From positions 1-39,319 of IMG/VR virus record IMGVR_UViG_3300032271_001160: a DNA stretch of 39,319 nucleotides; one strand, 5' to 3'. Numbering within the stretch: position 1 is the first letter of the stretch; each line of letters starts with the position of its first letter. The position numbers and the translations under genes are program-made. Source of the stretch: a virus. Positions 23,286 to 30,266 of this stretch are shown in pieces. The notes beneath the pieces are model-generated. The model searched no databases. It had not been told where the DNA came from and worked only from the letters and a program-made list of their open reading frames with translations.

Positions 23286-23527
23286 ACATCCTTGACCCCA
23301 AACTCTACGACCCGCCGCCAGGGTATATCACCCTGGTGCGAGCCAGCAACCTACTGGACCTGAGCTACGCACAAGGCGCAGCCATTGCACGACGCATGAC
23401 ACGTGGCGTGTATATCGGGCTGGCCAAAGTGGTGTACGTTGACCCAACGGCGTTTAACAACGCAGCAAAATTACACATGGCCAATCGACGGCCCTGCAAC
23501 TCTAATTACCAACAACCAGAGGCATGA
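23282..23527 (+). CDS. Small putative DNA-binding protein
   Basis: 81 residues. PPPGYITLVRASNLLDLSYAQGAAIARRMTRGVYIGLAKVVYV (quoted in part: SYAQGAAIARRMTRG) has a helix-turn-helix-like centre followed by strands, a layout close to MerR-like or excisionase domains. No family is recognised. It is overlapped by its predecessor and ends just before the gene at 23,529. Confidence 0.45.
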   Translation: MNILDPKLYDPPPGYITLVRASNLLDLSYAQGAAIARRMTRGVYIGLAKVVYVDPTAFNNAAKLHMANRRPCNSNYQQPEA

Positions 23528-23528
23528 C

Positions 23529-23729
23529 ATGAGACTGCAAAACAAACCATTCATCGCGTACATCGCAACGTTTCAAGGCGAACCGATACAAGGCGTGTTT
23601 GCTGAAACTGATTTTGTCGCCTGGAAACAACTCCTAGCGTGTCTGGAGTGCGACCAGTACACAGCACGCAAGCGAGGATATCGCGTGCGAGTGATCCAAT
23701 ACGACCTGGCTGGGGTAACAATTCAGTGA
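23529..23729 (+). CDS. Unknown small protein
   Basis: 66 residues from ATG 23529; upstream in-frame codons to 23,403 overlap another gene and lack a ribosome site. One Cys pair (about 38 and 41) and a beta-rich end. It overlaps the excisionase-like gene (GTGA), suggesting co-transcription with it. No function is seen. Confidence 0.45.
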   Translation: MRLQNKPFIAYIATFQGEPIQGVFAETDFVAWKQLLACLECDQYTARKRGYRVRVIQYDLAGVTIQ

Positions 23730-24004
23730 GTTTCGCTCTACCCTCACTCCTGACTGTTGCTCAAGTCGCTCGGCGTTGTGGCGTGTCTGACGCTACAATT
23801 CGCAGAGAGATAAAGCGCGGTACGCTCACCGGGCGCAAAATTGCCGGGTGTGTCAGGGTGAGGGTAGAGGATCTGCTGGCCTACGAGGAGGCGGGGACGA
23901 TCTCGCCGCCTCGATCTGTGCCAACGCCGCGACCACGACCACAGACCGCAAGACCCACTACAGACTGGCGAGCCGAGTACGAGCAAATCAAGCGCAGTAT
24001 CTAA
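23726..24004 (+). CDS. Excisionase-like MerR/HTH_17 protein
   Basis: 92 residues from GTG 23726, overlapping the preceding TGA. LLTVAQVARRCGVSDATIRREIKRG and VRVRVEDLLAYE (quoted in parts) are the winged-helix pattern of excisionases and HTH_17 proteins: a helix-turn-helix, basic turn, then a wing with an RVRxEDLL-like motif. The Pro/Arg-rich C-terminus is a likely DNA-contact tail. It ends opposite the integrase stop with a four-base convergent overlap. It is probably the directionality factor that turns the integrase to excision. Confidence 0.7.
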   Translation: MSFALPSLLTVAQVARRCGVSDATIRREIKRGTLTGRKIAGCVRVRVEDLLAYEEAGTISPPRSVPTPRPRPQTARPTTDWRAEYEQIKRSI

Positions 24005-25050
24005 GTGCGTTTGCGTTTTGTGGGCTTGGCACGTGGTTGACCGGCCTGAGCCAGGGCCGCATGAAGGTCCGCATCGTGCCTGGTAAGGTGGCTATACACA
24101 CGCGAAATCATTGACGTGTCAACGTGACCAACGAGCGCCGCAACGTGGGCGATCGGCACGTGCGACCTGAGAGCCTCGGTAATAAATAGATGTCGCAACG
24201 CGTACGGTGTGGCCCATGGCCAGTCACGCCCGGCGCGGGCTGTGTGTATGTGCCTGAACACGTTGTTAGTCGTCCACACTCGCCCACGTGGCGACCGAAA
24301 CAGCGGGCCGATAGGGTGGATCTCAGCCAGTTGTTGCAATTTGTGCAACCACTCAGGCGGTAGGTAAATCACACGTTTGTGTCCGGTCTTCCTGGTCGTC
24401 TTGCCTGTCCGCACCGCCACGCCGCGCGACCAGTCAATCATCTCGGCCGTCAGCGTGTACGCCTCGCCGGGGCGACAACCTGTTGCCGCGATAAACCGCA
24501 ACAGGTCACGACACTCTGGACTTTCGAGCGCCGCCAGTAGCTCGGCAAACTGTTCCGGCGTTGGGATCTCCTCACGCCGTTCGGTGGCGATCGACGTAAC
24601 ACTCGGGAACCTCACTTGAGCCGCCGCCCATATTTGACGTAGACGTGACAGCGTGATCGACCTGGTCGTCTGGCTCCATGGTTGGCTGTATAACCAACCT
24701 GTGATCTCCTGGGCTGTGATCGTCGAGAGCACACGATCACCGTACTGATCCACAAACGCCTGGGTACACTCAACCACAGCCCGATAGTATTTACTGGTGA
24801 TCTCACCAGCCTCAGAACGAGCCGCGAGCCCACGCAGACACCGCACCGCCGCGAGCCCCAACGTCAGCAGCTCGGGCTGCTCAGCTTGACGAGCCGCGAC
24901 CAGATCGACCCTGAGCTGGTGATACGCGTCCTCAGCCGCCGCGTAATCCCCCGGGCCTGAATCACGAAGCAAACAGTGATCGACCCCGCCAACGATCACC
25001 CGCCACTCACGGCGACTAGACCTGTACCAAGGTTTAGGTGTACGGCCCAT
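24001..25050 (-). CDS. int: Tyrosine-type phage integrase
   Basis: 349 residues from the ATG at 25,050; an upstream in-frame ATG at 25,092 would read through the repeat region and lacks support. Catalytic residues are R193 (ATGCRPGEA), a Lys before 230 (KTGHKR), R286 (YALRHLF; the box II first His is Tyr), H309 (LVGHVDTS) and the nucleophile Y319 (SRVYSHL). The N-terminal region has an arm-DNA-binding pattern (WYRSSRREWRVIV). It integrates the phage into the host chromosome. It converges with the excisionase-like gene. Its promoter candidate overlaps the 25,118-25,138 palindrome. Confidence 0.92.
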   Translation of the reverse strand: MGRTPKPWYRSSRREWRVIVGGVDHCLLRDSGPGDYAAAEDAYHQLRVDLVAARQAEQPELLTLGLAAVRCLRGLAARSEAGEITSKYYRAVVECTQAFVDQYGDRVLSTITAQEITGWLYSQPWSQTTRSITLSRLRQIWAAAQVRFPSVTSIATERREEIPTPEQFAELLAALESPECRDLLRFIAATGCRPGEAYTLTAEMIDWSRGVAVRTGKTTRKTGHKRVIYLPPEWLHKLQQLAEIHPIGPLFRSPRGRVWTTNNVFRHIHTARAGRDWPWATPYALRHLFITEALRSHVPIAHVAALVGHVDTSMISRVYSHLTRHDADLHAALAQAGQPRAKPTKRKRT

Positions 25051-25062
25051 GGTTTTAATCCA

Positions 25063-25083
25063 TCCCTGCCCGATTCCCTGCCC
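25063..25083. repeat. 21-bp direct repeat, integrase arm site candidate
   Basis: Two CCCTGCCC units separated by GATT, with a leading T. An identical copy lies at 25,239-25,259, 155 bases away, with the palindrome 25,118-25,138 between them. That spacing suits arm-type sites of a phage integrase. Confidence 0.7.
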
Positions 25084-25111
25084 GACGTGCAAAATCTGCC
25101 TGAGAAATCAC

Positions 25112-25140
25112 ACTATAGACCCTTTCATTGTAAGGGTCGA
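25112..25140 (-). promoter_or_regulatory. Possible integrase promoter around a palindrome
   Basis: On the minus strand, TCGACC (complement of 25,135-25,140) and TATAGT (complement of 25,112-25,117) are 17 bases apart, about 60 bases before the int start. The spacer contains most of the palindrome at 25,118-25,138, so a bound protein could regulate it. Confidence 0.4.
25118..25138. other. Palindrome with seven-base centre, attP core or operator candidate
   Basis: GACCCTT - seven bases (TCATTGT) - AAGGGTC. Tyrosine recombinase core sites have just this form: inverted arms around a 6-8 bp overlap region. It is flanked on both sides by identical 21-bp repeats. It can also be an operator in the int promoter. 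Confidence 0.45.
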
Positions 25141-25238
25141 AAATGCAGGAGTCCCCAAGGAAAATAGGCATATACGCCTTATTTGCTGTGAGAATCCTAC
25201 ATGCGAATCCTGCACAAATCTACCAGTGCCGCCAATAT

Positions 25239-25259
25239 TCCCTGCCCGATTCCCTGCCC
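25239..25259. repeat. 21-bp direct repeat, second copy
   Basis: Identical to 25,063-25,083. The non-coding stretch 25,051-25,377 also has GAATCCT twice (25,192 and 25,205) and an A+T-rich run at 25,260-25,295 ahead of a promoter. Confidence 0.7.
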
Positions 25260-25294
25260 AAATTAAAAACCGTAAAAATAATTTAAGAATTATA

Positions 25295-25323
25295 TTGACG
25301 GGGATAAAATACGGGGCTATAGT
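25295..25323 (+). promoter_or_regulatory. Sigma-70-like promoter for the acidic-protein operon
   Basis: TTGACG (25,295-25,300), 17-base spacer, TATAGT (25,318-25,323), preceded by an A+T-rich stretch that could act as an UP element. This is the best promoter seen in the window. It lies 55 bases before the gene at 25,378. Confidence 0.65.
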
Positions 25324-25377
25324 TAGTTACATGAGCCGCGACAACCGCGACTCACACACGAACGCAGGAGCAAGACG

Positions 25378-25863
25378 ATGAACGCGACCGCACTTAAAAC
25401 CATTACCGTATACGCAGAGCATTGCGGAAGCCGGGCAGGACATCCGGTGAATCCGGCCCAGTTGGCCGAGACGCCCACGTCCGATGATTACGAGGTAATT
25501 CAATGCACGTACGCGGAACGCAATCACTACGCAATGCAGTCTGGTCAGTTTGCATTCTGGGTGGCTACCCAAATTTCCAACGAACTCAGACAGGGTTGGA
25601 CGGTGGAAATTCAGGACGATAACAACCTTGAGGGATTTCCCGAATCCAAACCCGGTTGGGAATCGCTAGGTGAGGCGGGTGGTGGTCGATGGAGTTGCAT
25701 GGACCATGAGGATACAGACGGATGGGAAGACAAGCTCGACAACGCGGGCATCAAATACGAATTGTGTGAGTTTGACAAACACGATGGAGAAAGCTGGTAC
25801 CGAGCGTTTTTTGTGCGTCATGCCGACTATGCACGGGCACGCGAAACGGTGGACGCAGAATGA
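25378..25863 (+). CDS. Acidic protein of unknown function, acr candidate
   Basis: 161 residues with about 30 Asp/Glu against 13 Lys/Arg, so strongly acidic, and 4 Cys. It has a WESLGEAGGGRWSCMDHEDTDGW centre (quoted in part: GGGRWSCMDHED) and many aromatic residues. ATG 25378 follows GGAGCAAG. It is the first gene behind the strongest promoter, next to the integrase, and is followed by an overlapping small AT-hook/RHH-type gene. That arrangement is like acr-aca operons, but no sequence family is recognised. Other choices are an antirestriction DNA mimic or an unrelated acidic protein. Confidence 0.6.
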   Translation: MNATALKTITVYAEHCGSRAGHPVNPAQLAETPTSDDYEVIQCTYAERNHYAMQSGQFAFWVATQISNELRQGWTVEIQDDNNLEGFPESKPGWESLGEAGGGRWSCMDHEDTDGWEDKLDNAGIKYELCEFDKHDGESWYRAFFVRHADYARARETVDAE

Positions 25864-26060
25864 GCGACACCCCATCAACCCGCAAGCGTGGCCGCCCCCC
25901 GAAACCCGAGGGGCGGACTACTGGCCATCAGATCGCACTACCGCCAGACCTACGCGACCGCCTTACAGCGATCGCCCAACGAGAGCAGATTTACCATGGA
26001 CCCTGGCCGAGTCTAACCGGAGCGATACGGTGGTTAGTGGCAAAGGATCAAGCACAATAA
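25860..26060 (+). CDS. AT-hook plus ribbon-helix-helix-like regulator
   Basis: 66 residues overlapping the previous stop (ATGA). The N-terminus KRGRPPKPEGR is an AT-hook pattern (GRPPK). IALPPDLRDRLTAIAQREQ and the following helix to residue 60 have the strand-helix-helix layout of a CopG-type DNA-binding domain. It probably regulates its own operon, as small Aca proteins do for their anti-CRISPR partners. Confidence 0.6.
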   Translation: MSDTPSTRKRGRPPKPEGRTTGHQIALPPDLRDRLTAIAQREQIYHGPWPSLTGAIRWLVAKDQAQ

Positions 26061-26089
26061 GTCAGAGTGATCAGCAAAAACCTGAACCG

Positions 26090-26215
26090 ATGATAGCCGA
26101 TCCAATCGCCGAGCAAATTGCCGAGAGGCAAGGGGCGAGCGTACCAGGGGCGTACGTGTGGTATTACGTGTCGGTTGATGGCACGGTGTACGTGTGGGGC
26201 AGCCCCAAACCTTAA
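26090..26215 (+). CDS. Very small ORF, doubtful
   Basis: 41 codons ending at TAA 26,213-26,215. The C-terminal residues GAYVWYYVSVDGTVYVWGSP look protein-like, but no convincing ribosome site precedes the ATG at 26,090, and the last few bases run into the opposite-strand gene. It may be a remnant of a longer gene. Confidence 0.3.
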   Translation: MIADPIAEQIAERQGASVPGAYVWYYVSVDGTVYVWGSPKP

Positions 26216-26688
26216 CCCGCCCGCGACCGCCTCTTCCCTCCCAGAAATTCTCTGATCTTTCCAAGCCCTCCGGCCAAACCGGGGGGCTTTTTTTGTTGGT
26301 CCGGGTCTGGATCTACCTCCTCGCCGCGCGGCTTGCGAGGGTCTGGCAGGTGATCCAAACTACCCAAGCTAGTCATCCAACGTGCCAACTTGGGCGATCG
26401 CTCCGGCCGCGACGCCTCGACCCAATACGGCTCGGCCTCGTCCTCGCCGCATTCGAGACGCACACCCAACGTCTCAGCCGCCAGCGGTGACAGCGTGAGG
26501 CTTTCAAGCTCGTCCCAGGTATCGAGCCACCCGGCGGCGACCAGGGCGGCAACGGTGGACTCTGAGCTTACCAACGTGAGACGCCGCCGAGGTGACCACG
26601 CAGGGCCGGGACGACCGGGTAAACCACCGGGACCGGCCAACAGTTCTGAGATTACCACCCACTCGGACTCGATCAAGGTGCGTAGCAT
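26212..26688 (-). CDS. Unknown protein, leftward
   Basis: 158 residues from the ATG at 26,688, eight bases after GGAG; a GTG three codons upstream is less likely. It has a small helical N-terminal domain, then ALVAAGWLDTWDELESLTLSPLAAETLGVRLEC (quoted in part: LTLSPLAAETLGV). I recall TLTPLAAERLG-like segments in hypothetical planctomycete phage proteins but no function. The C-terminal ~30 residues, rich in Pro, Lys and Gly, are read from the strand complementary to the terminator at 26,264. It is divergent from the HTH gene at 26,790 across a repeat-rich region. Confidence 0.55.
   Translation of the reverse strand: MLRTLIESEWVVISELLAGPGGLPGRPGPAWSPRRRLTLVSSESTVAALVAAGWLDTWDELESLTLSPLAAETLGVRLECGEDEAEPYWVEASRPERSPKLARWMTSLGSLDHLPDPRKPRGEEVDPDPDQQKKPPGLAGGLGKIREFLGGKRRSRAG
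26264..26294 (+). terminator. Rho-independent terminator within antisense coding
   Basis: Stem AGCCCTCCGG / CCGGGGGGCT (26,264-26,273 and 26,279-26,288, one G-U pair), loop CCAAA, then seven T. It ends the rightward acr-aca-like operon and lies inside the C-terminal codons of the opposite-strand gene. Confidence 0.85.
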
Positions 26689-26757
26689 GTTGCCCACTCC
26701 GTAATTATGTTACACATTCAGAAAAATTATTTTGTTGTGTCGTATAGGTTTATGATA

Positions 26758-26796
26758 TTATCATGTTACAGTAAAAGGAACATAGTAACATGATAA
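26758..26796 (+). promoter_or_regulatory. Stem-loop at the start of an HTH gene, candidate operator / CsrA site
   Basis: A perfect 12-base inverted repeat, TTATCATGTTAC (26,758-26,769) and GTAACATGATAA (26,785-26,796), with a 15-base loop. The loop holds the ribosome site, and the right arm contains the ATG start (26,790). In the loop GTAAAAGGA matches eight of nine bases of the published CsrA consensus RUACARGGA. A third ATGTTAC lies at 26,707. It can act in DNA as an operator or in RNA as a translation control. Confidence 0.6.
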
Positions 26797-26990
26797 AGCG
26801 TGGCCCCAAAGCGAAAATTGATCCAATCGAAGTGGCAAAAGATTATTTGATCCGTAACCACCCTGGACACATAGTAGCCAAGCTACACGGATGTAGCCGC
26901 ATGACTGTCCACCGTGCCGTGCGAGCAATCGAGACACTGGACACGCCCGAGGCCGCCACGATCCGGCGTTTAGCCTCGATGAAACACTGA
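26790..26990 (+). CDS. Small helix-turn-helix regulator
   Basis: 66 residues. MIKRGPKAKIDPIEVAKDYL is followed by NHPGHIVAKLHGCSRMTVHRAVRAIE, a helix-turn-helix (AKLHGCSRMTVHRA) of the resolvase/HTH type. ATG 26790 follows AAAGGA at 26,774, which is inside a stem-loop loop. It is divergent from the gene at 26,688, with repeated ATGTTAC sites in the shared region, so it is a good candidate for an autoregulated lysogeny or early regulator. Confidence 0.6.
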   Translation: MIKRGPKAKIDPIEVAKDYLIRNHPGHIVAKLHGCSRMTVHRAVRAIETLDTPEAATIRRLASMKH

Positions 26991-27034
26991 GCCACACTGA
27001 GCCACACTGGCCACTGGGCCACTGAGCCACTGAG
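26982..27034 (+). repeat. Imperfect GCCACT-GAG repeats
   Basis: Five units of the type GAGCCAC(A)CTG follow the HTH stop codon and drift into GGCCACTGG variants. The gap 26,991-27,216 otherwise holds only short ACCAACGATC units near the next start and no convincing gene. Confidence 0.5.
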
Positions 27035-27216
27035 CAAGCATCCTTGTTGCTCCCGCCCGATAGGTACGCCGTGAGAGCCGATTGACCGGGCACCTGTACG
27101 ACACCAGGCACCATCCACGGCATTTTTATTTGAGCGATCGCACGCAACCGTTCAACCGCGCAACCGCTCAACCACCCTACCAACGATCACCAACGATCAC
27201 GAACGAGACTCACTCC

Positions 27217-27594
27217 ATGAGCGCCGTACCACACGTGCCGTTCCCAACGCAGTTTCCAACGTCAGCGATTTTCGAGGCGTTCGCCGCCGTCAAGGACGGC
27301 GCCGCCAATACGCCAGCCGGACGACTCACACTGGCCCACACAGGGTACGACCTGCTGGGTTGGGCATTTCACGTCACCCTTGAGAACGAAAAAATCATCG
27401 TTGGCTCGGTGATTGACGCCAACGGCCTCACCGACGAACAAGGCTACGCACTCCTTGAACAATTGACGACACCCGAGGGTGACAGTGACGGTGCCAAGAT
27501 GGCGGTCCTGTGCCCGATCACACCGGCCATGGCGCTCAAGCTGGCGGGTTGGCTGCTCAAGGCGGCTGAAATCATCATCCCGATCCTGCTGTGA
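27217..27594 (+). CDS. Small protein with hydrophobic C-terminus, lysis region
   Basis: 125 residues from ATG 27217, in a leader of ACCAACGATC units. A mixed N-terminal domain (AGRLTLAHTGYDLLGWAFHV) ends in ALKLAGWLLKAAEIIIPILL, a probable membrane-inserting helix. Its stop overlaps the GTG of the next gene. The position at the head of the lysis block suggests an envelope role, but no family is recognised. Confidence 0.5.
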   Translation: MSAVPHVPFPTQFPTSAIFEAFAAVKDGAANTPAGRLTLAHTGYDLLGWAFHVTLENEKIIVGSVIDANGLTDEQGYALLEQLTTPEGDSDGAKMAVLCPITPAMALKLAGWLLKAAEIIIPILL

Positions 27595-27887
27595 GCCTTC
27601 ACACGTTGGCGGTGGTCGCGTTGTTCCTGTGCCTGGCCGCCCTGGTGGCGCTGGGCTATCTCACGTCACAGACACACGAGGATTCCATGTCTCCACAATT
27701 TCAGGCTCTACTTCAGGCTGTCACCCGCATCGAGGCCAAACAGGCCGCTGACAGCAAGGCGATTGCCGATCTCCAAGCACACGTGACTGAGCTACAGGCT
27801 CAGCTTGCCACGTCCCAGGAGGACGCCGCCGCACTTCAGCAGTCACTTGACCGGCTCAACGCAATCGCACCACCGGCCGCACAGTAA
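27591..27887 (+). CDS. Membrane-anchored coiled-coil protein, spanin- or holin-like
   Basis: 98 residues from GTG 27591. Residues 4-24 are one hydrophobic helix (TLAVVALFLCLAALVALGYL, given in twenty residues), followed by a long coiled coil (about 38-85) rich in Gln, Ala and Leu. This is the layout of an inner-membrane spanin or a small holin accessory. It overlaps the previous gene by four bases. No lipobox is seen. Confidence 0.55.
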   Translation: MSLHTLAVVALFLCLAALVALGYLTSQTHEDSMSPQFQALLQAVTRIEAKQAADSKAIADLQAHVTELQAQLATSQEDAAALQQSLDRLNAIAPPAAQ

Positions 27888-27955
27888 CGCAGCACGCGAC
27901 AAAACGTAGCCACAACTTACCACACTACCAACGCACTCACGACACCCAACGAACC

Positions 27956-28159
27956 ATGCTCAACGTACCACCGCCACCGGCCGTCACTGTTACGATCTCG
28001 GCAAGCCTGCATATTTACCGCATCGAGTTTCAGTGGCGAGATCAGACCTATCTGTTAACCGTGCCTGCCGCGACTCTCGATGATGTGTTTTCGGTTATTG
28101 AGACACAGTATCCAGGCTGCAAAATCCACTGGTGTCGAGTGGTAGGACTGAACGGATAA
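27956..28159 (+). CDS. Unknown small protein
   Basis: 67 residues from ATG 27956 after an ACCAACG-rich spacer with no strong ribosome site. Mainly beta-like (VTVTISASLHIYRIEFQW) with a short helix. It ends one base before the next gene. Function unknown. Confidence 0.45.
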   Translation: MLNVPPPPAVTVTISASLHIYRIEFQWRDQTYLLTVPAATLDDVFSVIETQYPGCKIHWCRVVGLNG

Positions 28160-28160
28160 C

Positions 28161-28670
28161 ATGCTCACCGCTTTTTGTTTGGGTTTTGTTTTGCAGACTC
28201 AGACGCCAACCACAACTGCCACACCGCCCGCCCCTATCGTGATCGCCTCCGGCCCTGCTCGGCCGGTTGTGGTCGTGCTAGATGGTCAGGCTGTGACGTT
28301 GCTCACGACCCCGTTGGCAGGGTTAAGCCCAACGCCCCCAACGCCCCCAGCGCCGCCCGCGCCTGATCCAGTACCAACGCCAGTACAGGGTAAGCTCTGG
28401 GTTTCGCTGATCGTCCAAGCCAACGACGCAACGCAAGCCAACCTCCGCACGCACGACCAGGTGCGAGGGCTGGCCAAGCCCGGTGAGATCGAGCTACGCA
28501 CGTACACGCATGACGACCCAGCGCTACTCGGTGTGAAACTCGATCCGTACATCAGCAAATACGGGCTGCCGTTGCTGATCATTCAGGATCAAGCTGGCAA
28601 GGTTCTCGAAGCTGGCAAGGTGGCTGACGTTGCCGCTGTTACGGTCGCTGTGCGGAGGTACAAGCCGTGA
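28161..28670 (+). CDS. Exported thioredoxin-fold-like protein (tentative)
   Basis: 169 residues. The start MLTAFCLGFVLQ could be a short signal or lipoprotein-like segment with Cys 6. A Pro/Thr-rich linker (about 50-75) leads to a C-terminal domain with LWVSLIVQ, an ALLGVKLDPYISKYGLPLLIIQDQ helix-strand pair (quoted in part: KYGLPLLIIQDQAGK), which looks like a thioredoxin fold without a CxxC motif. I recall similar proteins beside papain-like peptidases in planctomycete phages, so a shared lysis or envelope role is inferred only from position. Confidence 0.45.
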   Translation: MLTAFCLGFVLQTQTPTTTATPPAPIVIASGPARPVVVVLDGQAVTLLTTPLAGLSPTPPTPPAPPAPDPVPTPVQGKLWVSLIVQANDATQANLRTHDQVRGLAKPGEIELRTYTHDDPALLGVKLDPYISKYGLPLLIIQDQAGKVLEAGKVADVAAVTVAVRRYKP

Positions 28671-29476
28671 GCATTGGCACACTGGACCACCTCCCACAAA
28701 TCGAAATCAACGGCATCCCGCGAGTTCTCGGCTGGGTGCCACCGACCGACGCACAGCCAACGTTGATGAGCGCCCTGCCGCAACTACCCCAGGATGCGTG
28801 GCAGGAGTTCGAGTTCTCAGGCGTACCAACGGTGGTCAAAGACCAGGGCAGCTACGGTGCCTGCAACGGCCACGCAGCCGCGTCTACGTTGGAGCTCTGC
28901 CGCTGGATCGGGATTGGCACTGCAAGCGCAATCGAGCTGAGCGCCTGGTTTGTGTACGCGAAACTGTGCGGCGGTTGGGACCGTGGCTCCAACATTGGCG
29001 ACGCCCTGGTGCTCATGCAGGGCACTGGAACGTGCCTCGACACCTACGTGCCACACGGCACGATCAACCCCAATCGACTCAGCACGCAAGCCAAAGCCGA
29101 CGCCCAGAATCACAAGATCGCTCTCGGTGGCAAGCTCGAAAGCTGGGACGATATCTGTAACGCTGTGCAACTGCGCAGACCTTGCAATATCAGCGTAACG
29201 GCCGGTCGCAACTGGTCCGACGTGGACGCCAACGGGGTACCGCCGGTGAACCCTGGTCTGGGAAATCACGCTGTTGCTGTTGGCTGGGGCATGAGGCGAA
29301 CCGCCAACGGTGACTGGCAAATTAAAATGCAAAATTCATGGTCAACCAAGTGGGGTGTGGGCGGGTACTGCTGGCTCACGCGGGCTCACTGGGAAACGCA
29401 AAACGGCCGGGAAGCGTACTTTGTTGAGGCCAGCACAGTACAGCCAGGCACAGAGCCGCCGGTGGTATTGATATGA
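28667..29476 (+). CDS. Papain-like cysteine peptidase (C1 family), putative lysin
   Basis: 269 residues, GTG 28667 overlapping the previous stop. The catalytic set is clear: Q60 in KDQG, C66 in GACNGHA (papain QGxCGSCWAF), H201 in GNHAVAVGWG, and N223 in QNSWSTKWG. No signal peptide is evident. Papain-like peptidases cut proteins, not peptidoglycan, so as a lysis enzyme it would act on a proteinaceous envelope, consistent with a planctomycete-type host. It could also be a virion or entry peptidase. It is flanked by membrane proteins, which supports the lysis role. Confidence 0.85.
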   Translation: MSIGTLDHLPQIEINGIPRVLGWVPPTDAQPTLMSALPQLPQDAWQEFEFSGVPTVVKDQGSYGACNGHAAASTLELCRWIGIGTASAIELSAWFVYAKLCGGWDRGSNIGDALVLMQGTGTCLDTYVPHGTINPNRLSTQAKADAQNHKIALGGKLESWDDICNAVQLRRPCNISVTAGRNWSDVDANGVPPVNPGLGNHAVAVGWGMRRTANGDWQIKMQNSWSTKWGVGGYCWLTRAHWETQNGREAYFVEASTVQPGTEPPVVLI

Positions 29477-29907
29477 ATCATAGCATCTGCGAAAGCTGCG
29501 GAATAACGACTGAAGTGTGGCGACGAGATCGCAAAACCGTATGTGCCGATTGTGCCCAGCAAGTCGATAAAGGCTTGCTGACCTTTGAGTCCGCGCTGGC
29601 AGGATCTGCCGCGACGAGAGAGGAGGTGATCACGGCCGAGGCTGGCGAGCACTATCCGCCACACTACCAACTCAACAATGGGCGACAATCGCTTGAATTC
29701 ATCGAGGCCACATTGACCCCGGAACAGTTCGAGGGGTTCTTACGTGGCAACGCTCTCAAATACTTGATCCGCTACGACCGCAAAGGTCAATCTGCAAGCG
29801 ACCTCAACAAAGCCACCGACTACACGCAACGGCTGCGATCCTACGTTGCCGCCAGGTCAGCGACACACGCCAATGCCAACGCGCCAACGTCGAGAGGCAA
29901 ACCATGA
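29473..29907 (+). CDS. DUF3310-like protein with zinc ribbon
   Basis: 144 residues, ATG overlapping the previous stop. The C-terminal half shows HYQLNNGRQSLEFIEATLTPEQFEGFLRGNALKYLIRYDRKG (quoted in part: EGFLRGNALKYLIRY), the DUF3310 pattern of phage nucleotide kinase-like proteins, plus KATDYTQRL. The N-terminus has a CxxC / CxxC zinc ribbon (CESCG, CADC). The role is unknown in this family. It sits in the lysis-terminase interval. Confidence 0.75.
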   Translation: MNHSICESCGITTEVWRRDRKTVCADCAQQVDKGLLTFESALAGSAATREEVITAEAGEHYPPHYQLNNGRQSLEFIEATLTPEQFEGFLRGNALKYLIRYDRKGQSASDLNKATDYTQRLRSYVAARSATHANANAPTSRGKP

Positions 29908-30260
29908 ACGATCACAGTAACAACGTTCTCGCTGGTGCAGGTATCGCCCTGGCGTCTCTCGGTGGCCTGTTCGCTCAAGCGCCGCCCGGCACGTTGGGTG
30001 TTGCGGGCTCAGTGATCGTGCTCGCTACGCTGATCGTGCGGGCCGTGCAGGAGCTCGGCCGCCAGTGGATCGCACTGCAAACCGACAAGCTGCGACACGA
30101 CGACCTATCAGCACGTATAACGCAACTTGAACTTGAAGCCGAGAATCTGCGCAAGCTGGCCAGCATTGGGTACTGCCCACTCGATCCCAACGGTAACGGA
30201 CAACCCGCCTGTTTGCGTCCAGCGTCTAGCACCGAAGTTCAGCCGGTACCGAAAGCATGA
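29904..30260 (+). CDS. Holin-like membrane protein
   Basis: 118 residues, ATG overlapping the previous stop. Two hydrophobic segments (about 7-24, VLAGAGIALASLGGLF; and 32-46, VAGSVIVLATLIVRA) are joined by a short loop and followed by a coiled coil (about 65-85) and a C-terminal CPLDPNGNGQPAC. Two TM helices plus the neighbourhood of the peptidase suit a holin. Confidence 0.55.
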   Translation: MNDHSNNVLAGAGIALASLGGLFAQAPPGTLGVAGSVIVLATLIVRAVQELGRQWIALQTDKLRHDDLSARITQLELEAENLRKLASIGYCPLDPNGNGQPACLRPASSTEVQPVPKA

Positions 30261-30266
30261 ATCCAC

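Noticed and set aside
24377-24619. 80-codon ORF opposite the integrase
   Set aside because: Antisense to the integrase catalytic domain, whose motifs are conserved.
28630-29332. Overlapping ORFs on both strands over the peptidase gene
   Set aside because: Shadows of the C1 peptidase, whose catalytic residues are intact in its own frame.
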